Source of the DNA: CBDULQ01 sp965368115
GTDB lineage: Bacteria > Pseudomonadota > Gammaproteobacteria > SZUA-229
Assembly: GCA_965368115.1 (NCBI GenBank)
Contig: CBDULQ010000034.1
Span: 1-21,169, forward strand
DNA length: 21,169 bases
Direction: 5' to 3'
A program made the translations under genes and the position numbers. Of this stretch, positions 6,395-14,460 are shown in pieces; within the stretch, counting starts at the first letter, position 1; the number at the start of each line of letters is the position of its first letter. The notes below the pieces were generated by a model. It did no database searches. It saw only the letters and a list, made by a program, of their open reading frames with translations, and was not told the origin of the DNA.

Positions 6395-7725
6395 ATCTGT
6401 CCACGTCGTTTCAGTGCCAGGTATTCGTTAATCAGGTCGACGTGCAGGCGATGGGGCAGGGCATCGGCAATAAACACGCCCTGTTTACGCAATGTCTCCA
6501 GCAAACGATGGCGTTTGCCGAGGAATTCGCTGGTGCCGGCATAGGCCAGTGCCGATTTGAAATCCGTTATCGGTTGTTGCAGGTTATCATCAAGAAACTG
6601 TTCGCGCAGATTGGCGACGATCACCAGGTGTTGTCGACGTAGCAGCTGGATCGCCGGTTGCAGATCATCCGCATCTTCGTCGTGCAGGTTGGTGATCAGA
6701 ATGATCAGCGAACGTTTACGTTGGTGACTGATCAGCTGCTGGGCGGCCTGGGAAAAATCCGAACTGTCGGTGCTGGAATGCAGGTCATAAACATGATTCA
6801 TCAGGGTGTTCACACTGTGCTGTCCCTTGAGCGGTGACAGCCAGCGTTGATCGCCGGCGAAACTCAACAGGCCTACCGCATCACCCTGTTTGAGTGCAAC
6901 ATGACTGGTGAGCAGAAACGCATTGAGGACATGATCGAAGTGGCTGAGTTCGCCATGACGCGCATGCATGCGACGACCGCAATCAATCATGAAAATAATA
7001 TCCTGATCCCGTTCGTCCTGGTATTCCCTGGCAATGGGTTTACGCATGCGCGCGGTGGCTTTCCAGTCGATCTGGTTGAGTGAGTCGCCTTCGCGAAATT
7101 CGCGCAACTGGTGGAAATCCAGTCCCTGTCCGCGGCGTGGTTTGATGTGTATGCCCATTTGCCCGGTCTGTTGATGCAAACCAAGTGTCTTGAAATTGGC
7201 GATAGAACGAAAGTTGGGATAGATGCGTACGGTCTCCGCCCCGGCACGCTGGATACGATATTGCCAGAACTGAAGGCGAGACAGTACACGGATGAACAGG
7301 CGGCCGAAATGTGCGTCACCGCGTTGCAGGGGGCGCAACTGATAATCGATGTCAGCATGATGCTGCGGTTCGATACGTAAACTGACCGGCAGGTTGACGA
7401 TGGCGACCTGTTGCGGATAGTCGTCGTTGATTTCGATCTGCAGAGGCCGTTTCAATTGATGTTGTACTCGAATGCGGACGTCGTTGTCCACACCCAGTGC
7501 CAGACTGTTGGGCACTTCTCGGCTGGCATCGACCAGGGCCAGGTCCGCTTTCGACCACCAGGCGTCGATAATCGCCAGCAGGAGTATGCACCCACAAACC
7601 ACCCACCATACATCCGCCAGCTGCTGATGCCGTTCTGTGCTCATGAAAGGTTGCATGACCGGAAGCAGTGCAGCGGCCAGTATGAGCAGGCCGAGCAGTA
7701 ATAACAGTCGTCGCGCAGGCCTCAT
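6391..7725 (-). CDS. DUF58 / von Willebrand A-like protein
   Basis: This 444-aa protein has two N-terminal membrane helices (about 5-24 and 38-55), a beta-rich segment, then the DUF58 core GQGLDFHQLREFREGD (199-214) and NQIDWKATARMRKP (217-230), followed by a vWA-like domain starting IIFMIDCGRRM (243-253). Such proteins are the usual partners of MoxR ATPases and are thought to bind substrates or metal through a MIDAS site. Here the DxSxS motif reads DCGRR, so the classical metal site is degraded. It is the last gene of the operon; its ATG overlaps the MoxR TGA. Its stop shares CTAG with the convergent ArsJ-like gene, leaving no room for a terminator between them. Confidence 0.88.
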   Translation of the reverse strand: MRPARRLLLLLGLLILAAALLPVMQPFMSTERHQQLADVWWVVCGCILLLAIIDAWWSKADLALVDASREVPNSLALGVDNDVRIRVQHQLKRPLQIEINDDYPQQVAIVNLPVSLRIEPQHHADIDYQLRPLQRGDAHFGRLFIRVLSRLQFWQYRIQRAGAETVRIYPNFRSIANFKTLGLHQQTGQMGIHIKPRRGQGLDFHQLREFREGDSLNQIDWKATARMRKPIAREYQDERDQDIIFMIDCGRRMHARHGELSHFDHVLNAFLLTSHVALKQGDAVGLLSFAGDQRWLSPLKGQHSVNTLMNHVYDLHSSTDSSDFSQAAQQLISHQRKRSLIILITNLHDEDADDLQPAIQLLRRQHLVIVANLREQFLDDNLQQPITDFKSALAYAGTSEFLGKRHRLLETLRKQGVFIADALPHRLHVDLINEYLALKRRGQI

Positions 7726-8705
7726 AGGCGGGGTGCTTCCACCGATTCGAGTATTGTGTTCAGAATGTCGTCGCTGCTCAGGCCATCGATTTCTACATCG
7801 GCGGACAATGCAATACGATGGCGCATTACCGGTAACGCCATGGCCTTGATGTCGTCCGGCAACACGAAATTACGATGTTCCAGCAAGGCCCGGGCTCGGG
7901 CACAACGAATCATACCGATGGATGCGCGCGGACTGGCACCCTGAACGATAGCGGCGTTTTCTCGCGTTGCACGTACCAGCCGTACCGCATAGCGGGTGAC
8001 TTCATCATCGACCACGACATCGGCCAGCATGCGTTGCAGGCCGACGATTTGCTGGGTATCGAAAATGGCGTTGAGTGTCTCGCCCTGCAAGGGATCGTCG
8101 GCATAACCGGAGGTGATCATCCGTGTTAGCTCGACTTCGTGATCATACTCGGGAAAGTCGATGTAGATTTTCATCAGAAATCGGTCCAGTTCCGCTTCCG
8201 GCAGCGGATAGGTGCCTTCCTGTTCGATCGGGTTCTGTGTCGCCATGACCATGAACGGGCGGGGGATTTCCCGCGCATTACCTTCCAGGGTGACCTGTTT
8301 CTCCTGCATCACTTCCAGCAGTGCAGCCTGGGTTTTCGCCGGTGAACGATTGATCTCGTCAGCGAGTAGAAAATTCGTGAACACCGGACCCTTACGAATA
8401 CGAAACTCGCCCTGTTTCATATCGAACAGTGTATGCCCGGTAATATCGGCCGGCATCAGGTCCGGGGTAAACTGAATGCGTTTGAACTGTCCGTCGATGC
8501 AATTGGCCAGGGTGCGGGCCAGTAAGGTCTTACCCAGACCCGGCACACCTTCGAGCAGGATATGGCCGTTGGCGAGCAGGGCGATGATGACCTGGTCGAC
8601 CACCTGCGACTGACCGATCAATACCCGGTTGATTGTTTGCCTTAGCTTGTCGATATTACCGTGCAGGGTTTGCAATTGATCTGTTGCTGGAGTTTCATCG
8701 TTCAT
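7722..8705 (-). CDS. MoxR-family AAA+ ATPase
   Basis: This 327-aa AAA+ protein has Walker A GVPGLGKT (53-60), Walker B LLADEINR (113-120), sensor 1 MATQNP (154-159) and the MoxR hallmark EGTYPLPEAELDRFLMKI (163-180). MoxR ATPases act as chaperones that assemble or activate target proteins, usually with a vWA partner. Length is typical. It lies between the DUF4350 gene (4-nt ATGA overlap) and the DUF58 gene (4-nt overlap), so coupled translation with its likely partner is expected. It has no membrane segment, so it probably works at the cytoplasmic face of the membrane proteins of this operon. Confidence 0.95.
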   Translation of the reverse strand: MNDETPATDQLQTLHGNIDKLRQTINRVLIGQSQVVDQVIIALLANGHILLEGVPGLGKTLLARTLANCIDGQFKRIQFTPDLMPADITGHTLFDMKQGEFRIRKGPVFTNFLLADEINRSPAKTQAALLEVMQEKQVTLEGNAREIPRPFMVMATQNPIEQEGTYPLPEAELDRFLMKIYIDFPEYDHEVELTRMITSGYADDPLQGETLNAIFDTQQIVGLQRMLADVVVDDEVTRYAVRLVRATRENAAIVQGASPRASIGMIRCARARALLEHRNFVLPDDIKAMALPVMRHRIALSADVEIDGLSSDDILNTILESVEAPRL

Positions 8706-10012
8706 AATGTATTCCTGATGGTCTGTAGGTCGCGCATCATGGCGGTGAATTCAATATCCTTGACGTTGAACTGGGCGAACAGCGCAGCATTGATCTGCTG
8801 CCCATCGATGCCGGTGAGTTGCTGTATGTAATTAATTTTCTGTTCCTGGTCGAGTCGTGTGAATCCCGGATCGTGATGCTGTAAGGCACGCAGTACTTCC
8901 TTGCGTACCGGTTCGATCAGGCGCTGTTTGTAATCTTCGCTCCATAAAAACTCGGCGCTGGCCTGGATATGTTCGACGATGGATCGATGCTGTTCGATCG
9001 AAGCATCGCGTATCGGGCTGAAACGGCGACCGCGATAAACCAGCCAGGCCAGTAACCAGATGCAGAAAATGAACAGCAGTTCCGGAATATACTTCAACGC
9101 ATAATCGAACAAAGACGGTGTAAATACGCCATACAGCAATATGACTTCGCTGGAGTTTTTACTCAGAAACCAGAGCAGATAAGCATGATCCAGGCGATTG
9201 ATGTGACTCGATTGCCAGATATATCTGTCCGAGATAACCGAGATCAGGCCCTGATCGAGCGCAATCTGCATAAAGTGAATCCGGTCTTCGCTACCCGCCC
9301 AGTAGAAGGGGGCCGGATAGGGTGAAGGCTTTGTGGTTTTATCTTCACGGAACAGTACCGGGTGTTCCAGTGATGACATTTCGGAGAAATGGACTCGAAA
9401 ACGATAGTCCAGCTGGTTGAAATTCAATAGTGTTATGTCCAGATCCTCGTCTTCATCGGCTGGCGTTTCAGTCAGGGTCTGATTCAGTTGGCGCATGATT
9501 TCCTGCTGTGTGCGCTCGATTTTCTCTTCGCGACTTAGTTTGTCTTTTTTGTTTGCAGGCTTGTGCGAGTCATTTTTTTCTTCATCAGTCGTCTGTTCAT
9601 CGTTCTCGTCATCAAACCAGTTGTAGCCGATGTTTTTTATGTCGAAACGCGACAGCAATGGATCGGGATTATCGTCGTTGTGGATCGGTGCGGCAATAAC
9701 CAGGTGGCCTCCAAGTTTCACCCAGTCCAGTAGCTCATCGATGCGCTTGCGATTCATGGTGCGACTGGCGTTGCTGATGAATACCATCCCATCCCGTGGT
9801 AGACCGGATAATTTCTCATAGTCATAGCTGCTGGTGACCTTGATGCCGGTTCGGTCAAGGAACTGTTCTGCGGCCAGGTAGGGGTTGCGTCGTGCTCGAT
9901 CACTCCAGCCTTCATTTTCAACCGATTCATAGGGCTCATACAGACTGAAAAAACCATAGACGACAAAAATCGTGAGCAAAACAAAAACCAGAGCCACCAT
10001 TTTATTTTTCAT
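8702..10012 (-). CDS. DUF4350-like membrane protein
   Basis: This 436-aa protein has an N-terminal signal-anchor helix (about 5-24), a soluble DUF4350-like domain (NPYLAAEQFLDRTG 43-56; LDWVKLGGHLVIAAP 95-109), a second membrane helix (about 309-327) and a helical cytoplasmic tail. DUF4350 proteins resemble glutamine-amidotransferase-like fold sensors and recur in MoxR/DUF58 operons; their role is not known. A long, highly charged segment (about 133-190, rich in D, E, K) interrupts the soluble domain and looks like a disordered insertion. It overlaps the upstream DUF4129 gene by 11 nt and the MoxR gene by 4 nt. The family call rests on pattern and context. Confidence 0.75.
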   Translation of the reverse strand: MKNKMVALVFVLLTIFVVYGFFSLYEPYESVENEGWSDRARRNPYLAAEQFLDRTGIKVTSSYDYEKLSGLPRDGMVFISNASRTMNRKRIDELLDWVKLGGHLVIAAPIHNDDNPDPLLSRFDIKNIGYNWFDDENDEQTTDEEKNDSHKPANKKDKLSREEKIERTQQEIMRQLNQTLTETPADEDEDLDITLLNFNQLDYRFRVHFSEMSSLEHPVLFREDKTTKPSPYPAPFYWAGSEDRIHFMQIALDQGLISVISDRYIWQSSHINRLDHAYLLWFLSKNSSEVILLYGVFTPSLFDYALKYIPELLFIFCIWLLAWLVYRGRRFSPIRDASIEQHRSIVEHIQASAEFLWSEDYKQRLIEPVRKEVLRALQHHDPGFTRLDQEQKINYIQQLTGIDGQQINAALFAQFNVKDIEFTAMMRDLQTIRNTL

Positions 10013-11534
10013 TTTGCATCACCTCCGGCCACTCATTACACAGGGCCTGTACCTGTTGCGCTTCGGGCAACCGGTGTGCGTAGGCTAGCATCTGCCAGGT
10101 TCTTGTCATGCGAGTGACGAAATCGCTCATCTTGTTATCCGCTGAATGAGTCACGATGAGCGCACATTCCTGTTCGGTGTGACTTTCATTGAACTGGAAT
10201 TGATGGCGGTGTATGAGCACCGACAGGGTTGAACGATACAGCAGGCCAATGGCTTCCCGATGGCGGCCCTGTTGCCAGAGACCAAGAGCCTGTCCGGCGA
10301 CGTCTTCGGGCAGGCTTTGTTCGCGCACGTCCAGGCCGAACATGACGTCCGGAGATCGGGTTTCGGAGTTGCTGGTGCCACTGCCACGCGGGCGGAGGAC
10401 GTCGTAAAAAATCAGGATACGATACAGCAGGTAACCGATAACCAGGATGGCTGCGATCCACAGTATGGCTTCGACGATTTGTGGAACGCTGACCTGCTGG
10501 CTACTGTCGGATTTTTTGAATTCACCATCGAACAGATGCTCGAGCAGCCAGCGAATGATTTTCTCCAGCCATGAGAGGTCGGTGCCCTCGGTTTCTTCGT
10601 CCTGCTGTTTGAGTCGCCAGCGCGTTACGGTGACTTCATTGTAAAAATCCTCGCCCTGGAGTACCTCGTCAATCAGCTGTTTTGATTTCTCGGTACTGAT
10701 CTCCGGGGTGGTCTGGGCATAGCTTGAAGTCGGTTGCCAGCACAGGGCGACAGCGAAGCTCATCAGGAACCACAGTGCAAGCGAGGAGCCGCGACGTTGT
10801 TTGTGAGTTTCTGCCAGATGGCGAAAGCGCACTTCCAGGTCCCAGGCTTCCAGCTCGATACGCCGGTTGATGTACAGAGCAAAACCGGCAATGGCATAGA
10901 AGGGGCCGATCAACGCTTCACATAAAAACATCAGGGTGTTCTCGATAAGCATGGCCAGGGTACTTTCGGTGATGGCCAGATCCATCACATTAACATCCAC
11001 CTGTTCCGGTACCAGCAGCATGAAAAAACCGAGACAGCCCATCCATATCAGTACTTCGAGATGCACACAGGTCAGGGTCAGCCAGGTTGCGGCATTCGAG
11101 CTGCGTAAGTGCAGTGTATGCATGCGCTTGCGCCGTGGTTCACCCTTGAGTTGTTCGAGTAAGGTGATCGGCATATCAAAGCTGCGTGTCAGGCTCAGGC
11201 GTCGCCAGGTGAGCCAGGGAATCAGGTCGGTTTTGTACAGCCTCGGCATCTGCTTTAAAAAGTCTCGCACGCTAACGTCTTCACCGAACAGGCGTCGACT
11301 GGCAACATACAGCGGACCACGATCCCACAGTGGTTTAAGCCACCAGGTGAGTACCGGTGCGAGCCAGTCGCTATCGATAAAGATGACTGTCAGTATGCAA
11401 TAAGTGACGAACGCCGGGATGAACCAGGTTAGAAAGGCTACGCGCCACCAGCTGCGAGCCATGATGAATCCCAGATCGATGGCTTCCCAGTTGTTGCGCA
11501 CGCGGGGGCGGATGCCGATCTTACTCAGATCCAT
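10002..11534 (-). CDS. DUF4129-like membrane protein
   Basis: This 510-aa protein has several N-terminal membrane helices (about 30-53, 157-175, 200-222). A further helix ending in a signal-peptide-like SSYAQTT follows (about 250-275), then a periplasmic-looking charged segment, one more helix (about 354-376) and a C-terminal DUF4129-like domain (QALGLWQQGRHREAIGLLYR, 416-435). DUF4129 is common beside MoxR/DUF58 genes, sometimes fused to transglutaminase domains; no catalytic Cys-His-Asp set is visible here. The start is set by GGGAGAG just before the ATG, giving a 14-nt overlap with the SpoIIM-like gene. It may be a fusion of a membrane module with a DUF4129 protein. Confidence 0.7.
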   Translation of the reverse strand: MDLSKIGIRPRVRNNWEAIDLGFIMARSWWRVAFLTWFIPAFVTYCILTVIFIDSDWLAPVLTWWLKPLWDRGPLYVASRRLFGEDVSVRDFLKQMPRLYKTDLIPWLTWRRLSLTRSFDMPITLLEQLKGEPRRKRMHTLHLRSSNAATWLTLTCVHLEVLIWMGCLGFFMLLVPEQVDVNVMDLAITESTLAMLIENTLMFLCEALIGPFYAIAGFALYINRRIELEAWDLEVRFRHLAETHKQRRGSSLALWFLMSFAVALCWQPTSSYAQTTPEISTEKSKQLIDEVLQGEDFYNEVTVTRWRLKQQDEETEGTDLSWLEKIIRWLLEHLFDGEFKKSDSSQQVSVPQIVEAILWIAAILVIGYLLYRILIFYDVLRPRGSGTSNSETRSPDVMFGLDVREQSLPEDVAGQALGLWQQGRHREAIGLLYRSTLSVLIHRHQFQFNESHTEQECALIVTHSADNKMSDFVTRMTRTWQMLAYAHRLPEAQQVQALCNEWPEVMQNEK

Positions 11535-12483
11535 GAACTCTCCCGCGACCGGCGAATACGCAATACAGAATGACCAGCAGCCACAAAACCCCGCCGACCG
11601 AATATTTGATGGCCGGTGTCAGGGTTGTACTGGACGACCAGAAAGCCTCCAGAAAAGCGGCGATTACCAGCATCAGTGTGGTGCCGTAGATGATTTTGAT
11701 GGCGTCGCGACTGGCATGTTGTAATGCCGTCAATCTTGAAAAGGGTCCGGGGTCGATCAGTGCAAAACCGATTTTCAGTCCGGCAGCACCGCTGAACGCG
11801 ATGGCGGTCAGTTCGAAGGCGCCGTGTCCGACTACGAACGGAAAAAAGGTTTCAGTAAAACCGACCTGGGTCAGATGGCCTGCGGTGGCACCCATCAACA
11901 GGCCATTGAACAATAGATAGAAAATCGAGCCCAGACCGAACACCATGCCACCGGCAAAAGTCTGGAAGCTGACGCTGATATTATTTTTGATGTAAAAGCC
12001 GAACATGAAAATATCGGTGTCCGACTCCCGTTCCCGGCCCAGCGCCCTGGAGCTCGGGTCGTACATGCTTTCATATTGTCGAACCTGTTCCGGCGACATC
12101 AGGCTGTAAATGATTTCATCGTTGGCGTAGCAGAGAAGAAACATCAACAGGCCGGGAACGAACAGCAGGCCGATGGCTGACCAGACATAACGACTGTTGT
12201 CGCGTAATGCCTGTGGAAAACCATATAGCAGAAAGCGCAGAATCTGAAAATTGAATCGGGCGTTGTGCCTGTACAGGCGATGATGGCTTTTCATCACCAG
12301 GTGATTGAGTCGGTCGACCAGATAGGGGCTGTAGCGTCGGTTTTTCGCAATGGCCAGATGATGACAGACCTGTCGATACTGTTGCGGGAACTGTTCCAGG
12401 TCCGCATCTTTCTTTGCGTCGAGTGTCTGTTCCAGTTGTTGCCAGAGTGACTGGTAACGTTGTTCAAACTCCTGTTGTTTCAT
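11521..12483 (-). CDS. Stage II sporulation protein M (SpoIIM)-like membrane protein
   Basis: This 320-aa protein starts with a soluble helical region (1-95) followed by about five membrane helices. The SpoIIM-superfamily signatures are NNISVSFQTFAGGMVFGLG (167-185) and HGAFELTAIAFSGAAGLKIG (220-239). In Bacillus SpoIIM belongs to a peptidoglycan-remodelling complex; non-sporulating bacteria carry homologues of unknown role, frequently next to RDD proteins and MoxR. This organism shows no other sporulation genes here, so a sporulation role is unlikely. The ATG overlaps the RDD stop (ATGA), showing coupling. Confidence 0.9.
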   Translation of the reverse strand: MKQQEFEQRYQSLWQQLEQTLDAKKDADLEQFPQQYRQVCHHLAIAKNRRYSPYLVDRLNHLVMKSHHRLYRHNARFNFQILRFLLYGFPQALRDNSRYVWSAIGLLFVPGLLMFLLCYANDEIIYSLMSPEQVRQYESMYDPSSRALGRERESDTDIFMFGFYIKNNISVSFQTFAGGMVFGLGSIFYLLFNGLLMGATAGHLTQVGFTETFFPFVVGHGAFELTAIAFSGAAGLKIGFALIDPGPFSRLTALQHASRDAIKIIYGTTLMLVIAAFLEAFWSSSTTLTPAIKYSVGGVLWLLVILYCVFAGRGRVHGSE

Positions 12484-13166
12484 CGAACCCCCAGCAACCA
12501 GTTGCCGATACTACGCAGGTAGCGAATGTTTTTATCGCCTCGTTTATGAGTGATCTCGCTGAGGATGTCCGCCAGTTCTTCCTGTCGCGCCGCCGACAGT
12601 TCCTGATGGCGTTCGGTAAATGCGATTATGGCAATCTGGTCTTCGACCGATAGCGGTACCGGCGGCGGTTGCGGCGTTTCGTCGCGTAGTGCCGAATGTT
12701 CGCGCGTCGGATTGCGATAGATCACCAGAGAGCCGGCCGCCAGATCGCCGAGTCGCTGGAAGCGTCGGGTCAGTACCATCGTCGTCAGGCCGGCAAGATA
12801 ACCGAATGGCAGGAAGTCGACAAAGCGCAGGAGATTGCGGATGATCGAGGAGCTCAGTGTGATCGGTGTGAGGTCATCATTGACCACGGCGATACCCATG
12901 TACTTTTTGCCCGGAGTCTGTCCGTTGCGATACACCTCGAACCAGACCGGATAAAACCATTCCAGCAGAAACGATACGATCAATATGCCGCCGACGCCGG
13001 CAACACCGGCGAAGGCGAGAACGATGGACAGCAGGGTGAGAATCAGACTGCGAATCAGAATGTCGATTAAATAGGCGAGGGCCCGGACGACCGGGCCCGC
13101 CAGTTCGGATTGCAGGTCGATGCCTTCAGGCGTTTCGACGAGATGAAGCGTATCGAGCTGTTCCAC
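12480..13166 (-). CDS. RDD-family membrane protein
   Basis: This 228-aa protein has an RDD domain: R28 and D35 in VVRALAYLIDILI, followed by a hydrophobic hairpin, the NGQTPGKKYMGIAVV block (81-95) and the final FQRLGDLAAGSLVIYR (136-151). Two to three helices lie within residues 25-150. The remaining C-terminal part is soluble and charged. RDD proteins are membrane proteins of mostly unknown role; some act in ion or small-molecule transport. The start is GTG, forced by an in-frame TGA two codons upstream. It begins 10 nt after the stop of the upstream membrane gene. Confidence 0.92.
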   Translation of the reverse strand: MEQLDTLHLVETPEGIDLQSELAGPVVRALAYLIDILIRSLILTLLSIVLAFAGVAGVGGILIVSFLLEWFYPVWFEVYRNGQTPGKKYMGIAVVNDDLTPITLSSSIIRNLLRFVDFLPFGYLAGLTTMVLTRRFQRLGDLAAGSLVIYRNPTREHSALRDETPQPPPVPLSVEDQIAIIAFTERHQELSAARQEELADILSEITHKRGDKNIRYLRSIGNWLLGVR

Positions 13167-13176
13167 CGGTCACCGT

Positions 13177-13935
13177 TCAGTTGATAGTCGAAGCTTCACA
13201 TCCGAACATGTTGCGATAAATGATACCGAAAGCGATCATCATCATCGGCATGGTCCAGATCAGTCCGATACCCAGTGGCAGCATGGAAATGAAGATGATG
13301 ATGGTCATCAGAATGAAAAAGCCCAGGAAGGAGAACCAGCGTTTGGTAATGGCCTTGCGCGAGGCTTCCATGGCTGCCCAGGGTGACAGGCCTTTTTCGA
13401 CGACCAGTGGCAATGCCATCATATAAGCAATGGAGAGATAGATGCCGGGGATCACCAGCAGCAGGAAGCCGATGGTTACCATCACGTAAACCAGAATCAG
13501 TGTACCGAGAATGGTCAGCATTTTACTGAAATAACCGAAGATGGAGCTGGCCACGATGGGGGCATCAACCGCGCGCTTGATGCCGAGCATAAACAGGCCC
13601 ATGGCAATCGGCATCAGTAACAGGTTCATCACCAGTTGTTGAATGACCGACGCGGTGATAATCGGGCCCGGACCAGCGTTGGGATCCATGTTCATGAAGA
13701 AAGGTATCATCACCAGGTTGGCCACGAACATGATGGCAAATGCGGCGACGAAGTAGAGTGCAAAGGCGACATTGAAAGTCCATTTGGCGCCGTTGGTTTT
13801 TTCCCAGGCTTCAGTCAGGGTATTCCCGACATTGAACTCGTAATCGCCGGCGATGCCTTTTTCCAGGGAGCCGTATTCGCCGGGCAACTGTTCGTTGCTC
13901 AGACTGGCGTCCGGTGCTTTATAGATGTCGGTCAC
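13177..13935 (-). CDS. Polytopic membrane protein, DUF975/YciC-like
   Basis: This 252-aa protein is the first gene of the seven-gene operon. A short hydrophilic start (1-50) is followed by about five or six helices (55-80, 95-118, 135-178, 203-245). The segment VIPGIYLSIAYMMALPLVVE (161-180) followed by GLSPWAAMEASRKAITKRW resembles DUF975/YciC-type integral membrane proteins. The function is unknown. The start is GTG with a good AGGAGA ribosome site six bases upstream (13942-13947 on the + strand). Its promoter should lie in the divergent region 13936-14460, but I could not fix it. The family call is tentative. Confidence 0.7.
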   Translation of the reverse strand: MTDIYKAPDASLSNEQLPGEYGSLEKGIAGDYEFNVGNTLTEAWEKTNGAKWTFNVAFALYFVAAFAIMFVANLVMIPFFMNMDPNAGPGPIITASVIQQLVMNLLLMPIAMGLFMLGIKRAVDAPIVASSIFGYFSKMLTILGTLILVYVMVTIGFLLLVIPGIYLSIAYMMALPLVVEKGLSPWAAMEASRKAITKRWFSFLGFFILMTIIIFISMLPLGIGLIWTMPMMMIAFGIIYRNMFGCEASTIN

Positions 13936-14460
13936 GGAGAGTCTCCTATGTTGTCTTTGTCTGCGGTGTTAGAAATTCGGGTCATATACTTCTGTAATGC
14001 CGGGTCGGCCTGGGTCGTGTTTACAGGCACGATGTGAGGCCGTGTGACAGAAGCAGTCTGTTCTGCATCGATGGCATTGTCGAAGGATGCCGGCTGATGG
14101 CCGCTGGTATGTGTAGATAATAAAAATGGACTTGGTTGGAGCAGGCGGTCCGCCTGTTATAGATACTGCCAGTCACTGTGATTCATCCCTGCCGTCTTTA
14201 TAATTGTTGTCTGCTGATGTCGGTGGTGTACCGATCCTCGGCGTTAAGATAAACCTTAGCAACAAACGTCCCGATTGCAAACATCGGTGTCACGCTTTGT
14301 AGCCCTGTTTATATTGTGTGTAATCGGGGTCAGCTTTTCGCTACATTGTAATTTCGCCTCGGCGCACCCAGTTTACTCAGAGCGGAGCCAAAATTTAGCT
14401 TGACTAAGTGTCAGGGTTACACTAAGTTATTCGTGTTTTTTGTATGCCCCGGGAAGATTC
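13936..14460. promoter_or_regulatory. 525-nt divergent intergenic region
   Basis: This stretch separates the MoxR operon (leftward) from nrtR-nadA (rightward). No convincing gene is seen. A palindrome of CAGGCGG and CCGCCTG around one base lies at 14142-14156. A perfect but isolated TATAAT sits at 14199-14204 with only a weak -35. CCGAT and ATCGG flank 7 nt at 14271-14287. The candidate NrtR operator and promoter lie at 14400-14428. The length is generous for two promoters, so a small RNA is possible but unsupported. Confidence 0.5.
14400..14428 (+). promoter_or_regulatory. Candidate NrtR operator overlapping the nrtR promoter
   Basis: ACTAAGTGT (14403-14411) and ACACTAAGT (14419-14427) form a 25-bp imperfect palindrome with a 7-nt centre; eight of nine arm positions pair. 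It can also be read as a direct repeat of ACTAAGT with an 18-nt period. A -35-like TTGACT (14400-14405) and a weak -10 (TAAGTT, 14423-14428, 17-nt spacer) bracket it, so a bound protein would block transcription. It lies 33 nt before the nrtR ATG. The assignment to NrtR is inferred from position. Confidence 0.55.

Noticed and set aside
11521..12483. SpoIIM homology as evidence for sporulation.
   Set aside because: The SpoIIM fold is widespread in non-sporulating proteobacteria and no other sporulation gene is present.
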